From Tupaia tana (Eukaryota > Chordata > Mammalia > Scandentia > Tupaiidae): DNA of 64,000 nt. Positions 56,893 through 64,000 of this stretch are shown here, piece by piece. The position numbers and the translations under genes are program-made. The DNA is taken from positions 60,083,575 through 60,147,574 of the forward strand of contig JAKSZU010000016.1 in the NCBI GenBank assembly GCA_026018925.1, in the 5' to 3' direction. The notes under the pieces were generated by a model that saw only the letters and a program-made list of their open reading frames with translations, had not been told where the DNA came from and made no database searches. Positions within the stretch are counted from its first letter, which is position 1; every line of letters starts with the position of its first letter.

Positions 56893-57585
56893 GTCCAACC
56901 ACTGTGGAAAACAATATGGAAGTTCCTCAAAGACCTTTGAATAGAGCTACCATATAATCCAGCAATTCCACTCCTGGGTAATCTACCCAAAGGCAAGAGA
57001 ACACTCCATTGGAAAAGTGCCTGCCCGACTATATTTATTGTGGCATTATTCACTATTGCTAAGACATGGAACCGACCCAAATGTCCACAAACAGATGGAT
57101 TGAAAAAGTGTGGCACACATACTCCATGGAATACTATTTAGCCATAAAAAAAAGACCCTGGCATTGTACAGAAAGTGGAAGAACATGGAAGATTTACTGC
57201 TGAGTAAAGCAAGCCAGGCTATGAAACAGAGACATTGTATGTCTCCACTTAACATACATCAACTGTCTACACTCTGTGGTAGAGACTGAGAGTGGAGGAC
57301 ATAAAAGCATTGAAAATTGTTATGGGCACTAGGGACAAAGTGGAAGGAGAGTGAGAGAGGAGGGAAGAGAGCAATTTGGGAAATTGGAGGGAAATTTGGG
57401 GGGAAATGGAGAAGTAAGACATTTGTGGGACAAAGATATAGTTTGTTGCCTGTTGATGTCATGTATAGTATTCTCAACTCGCCTGCTGTGTGTCGTATAT
57501 CATGTTGGGTAAAATCTCTATGCAATCTAAATGATGTATAATGACTGAATGTATAAATAAAATTTAAAAATACAATAAATAGACA
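56893..57585 (+). mobile_element. L1 3' end, 5'-truncated
   Basis: caaccactgtggaaaacaat, catggaaccgacccaaatgt and catggaatactatttagcc identify the ORF2 end. The 3' UTR ends atgatgtataatgactgaat then ataaataaaatttaaaaa. Confidence 0.85.
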
Positions 57586-58379
57586 TACTGAATTAGAACC
57601 CATTTTACAAAATTTTCAAGTGATTCATATATGTATTTGGTTCCAGTCATCTGACACAGGTAGGTTTGCAGAGGACATCCCACAAGGGTGAGAATTTGCC
57701 CGTTTTTAATTCAGGGACATAGTAAACAAAATAGGAATGCTTTGCCTCGAACTCTGGAAAATCAAAACAAACACAAAAGCCCTGACAGCCTTGGCTCTAA
57801 CAGCCAGGTCCCTATTCCACAAGAGATACAGTGGAGCCCTAAGAGCAATGCACCGAACCAGAAATCTGTGCAGCTGTGCAAGACTGCCACCCACTGGTGA
57901 GGTGTAAACAGACAGGATGCCAGCTGGAATACAGCACCCACGCCCTTCAAAGGTTATCTTCACACCCATCCTGCCATGGACCTTGTTCTCCATGTAGGGG
58001 CCTAGCTTGGCTCAAGGCTGCTACACCACCAGCACATCCTAAATCATCAGTCCAACAGCCAAGCTCATGTCCTGTCTCCAGGCCCCACACTGGTGGTCTT
58101 CATTTGTTCTCCAGTTAAAGGAGCCCTTCTCTCTAGCACCACAGATCCAAGATTTAGTGCTACAGCCACAATCTAAGGAGACGAGAGCATTTGTCATTAG
58201 GAAAGAGCACTACTCCTTTCAGATCCAAACTCTTGCTCATATACTATATCCTTTCTCCAAGTCTATTCCTACTTCAAGGATACTGGGAATTTTAGGCATA
58301 GTAATCTCCAAAAGCTCTTCCAAATTGTTCACACCGTAAGACTGAGAGCCCAGTATGCCTACAAAAAGTCCTAAAGTTG
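57586..58379. other. Unassigned intergenic sequence
   Basis: No recognised repeat or gene. Short open frames only. Confidence 0.4.
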
Positions 58380-58572
58380 GGACCAGCAGTTGGCATAATG
58401 GCTATGTTGCTGGACTCCCACGTAGTCAACTGCAGTTCAAGTCCCAGACCCAGTGGCTTAAACTCACACCCAAGATCGAGCCGAGAATGGAGAAGGGATT
58501 GGGACATGGCCAGCCACCCTGGGGGGTAGTTTCTCGCTGTCTCTGTCTCTTTCTGGCGAGCATGCCCTATAG

Positions 58573-58605
<33 letters not shown>

Positions 58606-58645
58606 CAAAAAAAACCAAAAAAAAAAAAAACCAAAAAAAAACTCA
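58380..58645 (+). mobile_element. SINE-A, with internal deletion
   Basis: gggaccagcagttggcataa head. The body lacks the GT-rich segment; very long A/C-interrupted tail at 58574-58640. Confidence 0.85.
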
Positions 58646-58924
58646 AAAGCCCTCAAGTCAAATCTACTGCTAAGATGCACTTCACAATACTCAATTTTTA
58701 TACGCCAGCGCCATTAAGATTACACTTGTATATGGAGGTGAGCAACATAATTTGGGGACTTTCTTCTAAACCTAAAATTATTTCGAAAGGAGTTAAAAAA
58801 AGGGGGCGGGAGCAACTTTGTAAAAATTGAAGACCCAGAGGTAGAAAAGGGAGTCCGAGTTGGGGAGGAATGATTAGCATCCCCTGCAGACTAGCACAGG
58901 AACTGTTACCTAGTTACAGATCTC

Positions 58925-59465
58925 AAAGATGGTTATGGACAGAGATAACAACTCACACCTATCGGAATGGCTATTATCAAAAAGATGGCAGATAATGGGA
59001 GTTGGTAAGGATGCAGAAAAATGGGAACCTTGCACAGTATTGATCAGACTATAAACTAGTAGTCATTGTGAAAATCAGTATGGAGTTTCCTCAAAAAGCT
59101 ACATAGAATTACCATATGACCCAGCAGTACACCTTCTGGATATAAACCCTGAATTGAAAGTATGTTGAAGATGGGAGCAGTAGGTGGTGTGGTGGTTGAG
59201 GTGCTGGACACTCCCACATGGCCGACTAGGGTTCAAGTCCTGAATCTGGTGGCTTACTTTCTCACTTCCTCTCTCTCTGTCACCCTCCGTCTCTGTCTGG
59301 TCAAACTAAAAAAAAATAATAAATGAATGAATAAAATAAAATAAATATTAAAAAAAAATGTTGAAGAGATGTCTACACTCCTGTGTTTACTGAAGTATTA
59401 TTCACCAGAAGCAAGATTTGAAAACCTAAGTGCTCATACTATCAACAGATGGGTGGATTATAAAC
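58925..59465 (+). mobile_element. Older L1 ORF2-end fragment split by a SINE-B
   Basis: aactcacacctatcggaatg, aaaagatggcagataatggg and accatatgacccagcagtac continue after the SINE as atgtctacactcctgtgttt and cagatgggtggattataaac. TSD tatgttgaag flanks the SINE-B at 59172-59360. Confidence 0.75.
59172..59360 (+). mobile_element. SINE-B in an L1
   Basis: gggagcagtaggtggtgtgg head, A-rich tail to 59360. Confidence 0.85.
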
Positions 59466-59470
59466 AGGTT

Positions 59471-60055
59471 CTGGGGGCCAACAGATGATGTGGTGGTTAA
59501 GGGCAATGGACTCCCACATGGCCCATTATGGTTTGAGTCCTGCATCTAACAGTTACCTTTCTCACTTTCCCTCTCTCCCCCTTATTCTGTCCCTCTCTGG
59601 CATATTGAAATAAATAAAGCTGGGCCAGCAGGAGGCATGGTGGTTAAGGCACTGGACACTCCCACATGGTCAACCACGGTTCAAGTCCCAGGCCTGGTGG
59701 CTTGCTTTCTCACTTTCCTCCTCTCTGTGTGTGTCTTTCTCCGGTCAAATGAAAATGATTGAATGAATAAATAAAATTAAATTTTTTTTGAGAGGTTTTT
59801 CACTATAGGGCATGTGCGCTTGCCAGACAGACAGAGACAGAGAGACAGAAAGCGAGAAATCACCCCCCAGAGGGGATGACCACGCCACAATCCCTTCTCC
59901 TCCGTTCCCCTCTCGGGATCTTGGGCACGCACGCACACGTGCCTGGCGTGGGTTTTAAGCCACCGGGTCCGGGACGAGAACCGCGGTCGACTACGTGGGA
60001 GTCCAGCGACATAGCCATTATGCTAACTGCTGGTTCCCAAATTAAATAATTTTTT
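59471..60055 (+). mobile_element. Two SINE-B copies, the second split by a minus-strand SINE-A
   Basis: SINE-B 59471-59620; SINE-B 59622-59785 with its tail resuming after 60040; SINE-A 59788-60038 (near consensus, TSD about aaattaaat). Confidence 0.85.
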
Positions 60056-60092
60056 AAAAGAAAGTTAAGTAATTTTTTTCTTTTAAATTATT

Positions 60093-60380
60093 TAGGGCCA
60101 GCAGGTGGCGTGGTGGATAAGGGTTCCCACATGGCTGACCACAGTTTGAGTCCTGGTCTGGCAGCTGCTTTCTTTCTCTCTCTCTGGTTAAATTTTAAAA
60201 TAACAAATGGAATTAAGTAATTAATTTTTAAAAATATTTTATTTATTTATGTAAATTTGATCACAAAGGGACAAAGAGAGGGAAAGTGAGAAAGCAAGAC
60301 ACCAGGTCCAGGACTTAAACTAGTCAGCCACATGGGAGTTCTGCACCCTTAACCACCATGCCACCTGCCAACCCCAAGTA
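60093..60380. mobile_element. Inverted pair of SINE-B copies
   Basis: Plus copy 60093-60222 (agggccagcaggtggcgtgg), minus copy 60225-60380 (head end caccatgccacctgccaacc). The RNA could fold as a hairpin. Confidence 0.82.
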
Positions 60381-60405
60381 AAGTGATTCTTTAAACGGGA
60401 TCTGT

Positions 60406-60642
60406 AGGACCAGCAGATGGAGTAATGGTTACATCACTGGACTCCCATAAAGTTGACCATAATTCAAGTCCTAGACCCAGTGGCTTAAAACTCATGCCAG
60501 GCACATGTGCATGCATATCCAAGATCCTGAGAGAATGGCAAGGGATTGTAGTACAGCTATCCTGGGAGAGGGGGAATTTCTCACTTCCTGTCTCTGTCTC
60601 TCCGGTGAGCGCACACGCACCTTGTAACAAAAATCTGTTAAA
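60406..60642 (+). mobile_element. SINE-A, diverged
   Basis: ggaccagcagatggagtaat ... cacgcaccttgtaacaaaaa. Confidence 0.85.
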
Positions 60643-60651
60643 AAACACAAA

Positions 60652-60815
60652 GGGACCAGCAGGTGGTGTGATGGTTAAGGCACTGGACACTCCCACATGG
60701 CTGACCATGGTTCAAGTCCTGGACCTGGTGGCTTGCTTACCCACTTTCTCTCTGGTCAAATTAAAATAAATGAATAAATAAAATTAAATAAAAGCTATTC
60801 TTTAAAAATATATAT
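60652..60815 (+). mobile_element. SINE-B
   Basis: gggaccagcaggtggtgtga head, tail then (AT)n. Confidence 0.88.
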
Positions 60816-60895
60816 GTATACATATGCATTATGTGTGTGTATATATAGAGGGTCCGCTAAAAAGGAAATTATGAGTGCTAAAAATGAAATTATGA

Positions 60896-61062
60896 GGGCT
60901 GGGCAGTGGTACAGTGATTTAAACACAACATTGATCTACTTGGGAAAGTTCTGAGTTCACATTCATAAACTTAGCAACAGTAAGCCAAGTACACTGGCAG
61001 AGTGGGAATGGATCATGGCACCAGAATCCTGTTGGGGATGCTTTCTCTCTCTCGCACCTAAG
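60896..61062 (+). mobile_element. SINE-D
   Basis: gagggctgggcagtggtaca head, ggatgctttctctctctcgc. Confidence 0.5.
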
Positions 61063-61098
61063 AAACTATTTTAAAAACCTTTAAAAAAGGAAATTCTG

Positions 61099-61285
61099 GG
61101 GAACCAGCAGGTGGCATGATGGTTAAGGCACTGGATATTCCCACATGGCTGACCATGGTTGAAGTCCTGGACCTGGTGGCTTGCTTTTTCACTTTCACTT
61201 TCTCTCTCTCTCTGCCTCTCTCTGGTCAAATTAAAAATAAATGAATGGATAAAGTTAAATAAAATAATTCTTAAAAAAAAAAAAG
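61099..61285 (+). mobile_element. SINE-B
   Basis: ggggaaccagcaggtggcat head, aaaataattcttaaaaaaaa tail. Confidence 0.88.
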
Positions 61286-61369
61286 AAAATTCTGTCATTT
61301 ATATTAAGAACTAATCTAGAAGACATTATACTAAATGAAATAAGCCAGATGCTGAAAGACAAGTACTTT

Positions 61370-61636
61370 TTTTTTTTTTTTTGGAGAGGTTTTTCGCTAT
61401 AGGGCGCGTGCGCTCGCCAGACAGACAGAGAGAGACATAGAGACAGAAAGCGAGAACTCACCCCCCAGAGGGGATGGTCACACCGCAATCCCTTCTCCTC
61501 CATTCTCCTCTCGGGATCTTGGGCACGCACGTACACGCGCCCGGCGTGAGTTGTAAGCCACCGGGTCCGAGACGCGAACCGCAGTCGGCTACGTGGGAGT
61601 CCAGCGACATAGCCATTACGCTAACTGCTGGTTCCC
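61370..61636 (-). mobile_element. SINE-A, young
   Basis: TSD aaagacaagtactttt at 61356 and 61637. Near consensus. Confidence 0.95.
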
Positions 61637-61819
61637 AGAAAGACAAGTACTTTTAAGGAATCTAAGAAAACTCTCACAAGTGGGCTGGGCGAGTGGGAGG
61701 AGGATACTGGTCAGAGTAGTTTCAGGAGGAATAAATTCTAGTCACTTACTGTGCAACATAGTATCATAGTCATGCATCAATGTTTCAATGATGAACCACC
61801 TATAATCGTGGTCCCTTAA

Positions 61820-62050
61820 ACTGGATGGCCCAACCATGGTGGCCCAGGCAGTAGGCGTGCTGCAGCACAATGCTGGAGGCCATATGGGAAGGTTCTGTGT
61901 TTACTTTCAGGCCCACCTGAGCACACAGGGTACACCTCCTACCCCGGCTGCAGGGTTGAGAGATCGGTGTGAAGACTCAGGAGGGTCTTATGAAGGAAAT
62001 GAACTCAAAGAAAAACAAGAGTTGGGGCTGGCAGCTAAAAAAAAAAAATT
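61820..62050 (+). mobile_element. SINE-D-like old element
   Basis: gatggcccaaccatggtggc ... gtgaagactcaggagggtc and an A tail. Diverged; class uncertain. Confidence 0.4.
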
Positions 62051-62069
62051 CTCAAAAATCTACAAGAGC

Positions 62070-62324
62070 TGGGAACCAGCAGTTAGCGTAATGGCTATGT
62101 CACTGGGCTCCCACGTAGTCGACCGCGGTTCGCGTCCCGGACCCGGTGGCTTAAAACTCACGCCGGGCGCGTGTGCGTGCGTGCCCAAGATCCCGAGAGG
62201 AGAATGGAGAAGGGATTGCGGCGTGACCATTCCCCCTGGGGGGTGATTTCTCGCTTTCTGTCTGTCTCTGTCTGTCTGGCGAGCGCACACGCCCTATAGT
62301 GAAAACCTCTCCAAAAAAAAAAAA
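62070..62324 (+). mobile_element. SINE-A, young
   Basis: TSD aaaaatctacaagagct at 62054 and 62321. Near consensus. Confidence 0.95.
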
Positions 62325-62569
62325 ATCTACAAGAGCTAAAAAATTCCTATTCTCTAGTATGATGTCTGACCTCACAGTCATGACATTACAGCACTGACAT
62401 CCTAATACAATGCATCACATGTTCATGGTGATGCTGGTATAAACAAACCTGCACTGCCAGTTGTACAAAAAATAAAATTATGAATAGCACATACTTCATG
62501 AGCAAGTGGTATTGGTTTGTTATTTACTATTCTTGACTGTACTCATTTTATACTATAAAACAATTGCCA

Positions 62570-62619
62570 CAGGCAAGGCCAATGGGGTAGGGGTTAAAGG
62601 AATTGCATCCCACACAAGT

Positions 62620-62658
<39 letters not shown>

Positions 62659-63045
62659 GAGGTTTTTGCTATAGGGAGCGTGCGCTCACCAGACAGAGAC
62701 AGAAAATGAGAAATCACCCCCGCAGGGAGGAGGGCTATGCCCTAATCCCTTCTCCATTCTCCTCTCGGGATCTTGGGCACACACGCACACGCACACGCAC
62801 CCGACGTTGAGTTTAAGGCACTGGGTCCAGGACACGAACCGCAGTTGATTATAGGAGAATCCAGCAACATAGCCATTATGACAACTGCTGGTCTAATGAT
62901 GGTACAATTTGAATCCCAGGCCTGATAACTTCAAAAACATGCTAATGCAATATGCATGCCCCGAATCCCAAGATAAAGAAACTGAAGGATTATGCACCAC
63001 CCAGTCTCTAGTGAACATACACCCCCTCTGGCAAAATTTTCTAAG
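62570..63045 (+). mobile_element. SINE-C split by a minus-strand SINE-A
   Basis: Head 62574-62620; SINE-A 62622-62893 with T35 start; body 62895-63045 (cagtctctagtgaacataca). Confidence 0.8.
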
Positions 63046-63225
63046 TAGACCCTTTATAACCAGCAGTGGCCTCATATAACTAATACCTAGTGCTTTCTAC
63101 ATCTCAACTGCATTATTTTCTCTTGTGCTCGATTTAATCTTTAATGTTCCTTCCAGGACAGGATGTAGAGGTTGATGACAGTGGTATCGATGGTCCTGAC
63201 CCTGTGAAGGCCTGAGCTAATGTTT

Positions 63226-63480
63226 TGGGCTGGCCCCATGGCCTGGTGGTTGGAGGAGCCAGACTCTACATGGTCAACTTCAGTTCCAATCCCAGAGACT
63301 ACCAGATGTGTGTCTAAGCTCTAAAGAGGGAATTGTGGTATGACCACACCCTGTGAAATGGGGTGCTTTCTTTTTCCAAGTGCACCTACTCTGATCAAAC
63401 ACATTTACATGTGTGGATATACACGTACACATACATACCTGTCATTTGTCTTAAATTTTTAACAAAGTTTTAAAAAAGGC
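63226..63480 (+). mobile_element. SINE-C
   Basis: gggctggccccatggcctgg head, tgtggtatgaccacaccctg body. Confidence 0.75.
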
Positions 63481-63569
63481 ATACAGAATTTTTTTTTTTA
63501 CAACTGTACACTTGTATCTTAAGGTAAGTGTTACTACTAAGTCAAACTTTTATAAATTCATTTATAGGG

Positions 63570-63748
63570 TGAGCCACAGTAGCACAGCATTAAGGCCACC
63601 ACTGAGCTATGGCTAGGGCTCCACAGGGGGCCAGGTTCAGTTCCCAGCCCAACCTGATCAGGACAGATATGGCACTACCCACCTGCAGTCCTAGCCGACT
63701 AGGATGTTCTAACAGGAAAATCAAGACAATAAGCCCTGTCAAAAATAC
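63570..63748 (+). mobile_element. SINE-D with a weak 7SL-like body
   Basis: agccacagtagcacagcatt head, B-box ggttcagttccc, then ccacctgcagtcctagccga and ctaggatg, compared with Alu acctgtaatcccagc. Confidence 0.55.
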
Positions 63749-63749
63749 C

Positions 63750-63985
63750 AAGAGCCAGTACGTGGTAGGGAGCATAAGGCACTGGATGGCTCCCACATGG
63801 TCAACCCCACAGTTGAGTCCTAGACCCAACAGTTTGAAAATCATGCTGGGCACGTGTGCATGCGTGCCCAAAATCCAGAGAAAATGAATTAAGGAATTGC
63901 AGTGTAACCACCTCCCCACCCCAGGTGATTTCTGTCTGGCCTACAGCCAAAGCTAAACAAAACCTCTCAAACCTCTGCAACCTCT
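63750..63985 (+). mobile_element. SINE-A/C intermediate
   Basis: gagccagtacgtggtaggga head, cacgtgtgcatgcgtgccca, cctacagccaaagctaaa end. Confidence 0.75.
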
Positions 63986-64000
63986 GTGGCAGTCAGCAGC

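Overview
The window is nuclear DNA from a placental mammal. It holds intron-split genes with GT-AG junctions, intron-less retrocopies with A-rich tails and target-site duplications (TSDs), L1 3' ends, old mammalian repeats (MIR, L2, an MLT1-type LTR) and dozens of tRNA-derived SINEs. The gene order PYCARD - TRIM72 with PYDC1 antisense inside TRIM72 intron 1 matches the human 16p11.2 segment between FUS and ITGAM, shown here in the opposite orientation. I saw no exons of FUS or ITGAM. I saw no Alu, B1/B2, carnivore, ruminant or horse SINEs. The SINE landscape together with PYDC1 makes a colugo (Dermoptera) my best guess, but that is inference.

Four tRNA-headed SINE types are named here for convenience. 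SINE-A is about 265 bp. Its head carries ttagcgtaatggct (A-box-like) and ggttcgcgtcc (B-box-like); its body contains the near-palindrome cccccctgggggg, and it ends ctatagcgaaaa-A(n). Many copies are nearly identical, with intact TSDs. SINE-B is about 190 bp: a head starting ggccggcaggtggcgtgg, a CT-rich stretch, then ggtcaaattaaaataaat. SINE-C is an older, diverged relative of A (ggccccatagcctagtggtt head, accctctggcaaaa end). SINE-D is the oldest; some copies have a body resembling 7SL RNA/Alu.

Layout. 1-30.7 kb is gene desert with repeats and four retrocopies: RPL21, SMARCE1, EEF1G and MSMO1. 30.7-38.9 kb is the TRIM72 (MG53) locus on the minus strand, six coding exons, with two frame-disrupting insertions; PYDC1 sits on the plus strand inside its first coding intron. 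39-48.7 kb is repeats, a UBTD2 retrocopy, and a three-level nested insertion whose innermost part is an SVA-like element with a GC-rich 25-bp tandem repeat. 48.85-51.68 kb is intact three-exon PYCARD (ASC). 51.7-64 kb is repeats plus an APOC1 retrocopy.

PYCARD is the adaptor that polymerises to recruit caspase-1 in inflammasomes. PYDC1 is a free pyrin domain that in human restrains ASC assembly. TRIM72 is an unrelated muscle membrane-repair E3 ligase that hosts PYDC1 in an intron. The retrocopies, SINEs and the VNTR element all bear marks of L1-driven retrotransposition (TT/AAAA-like sites, A tails, 10-19 bp TSDs).
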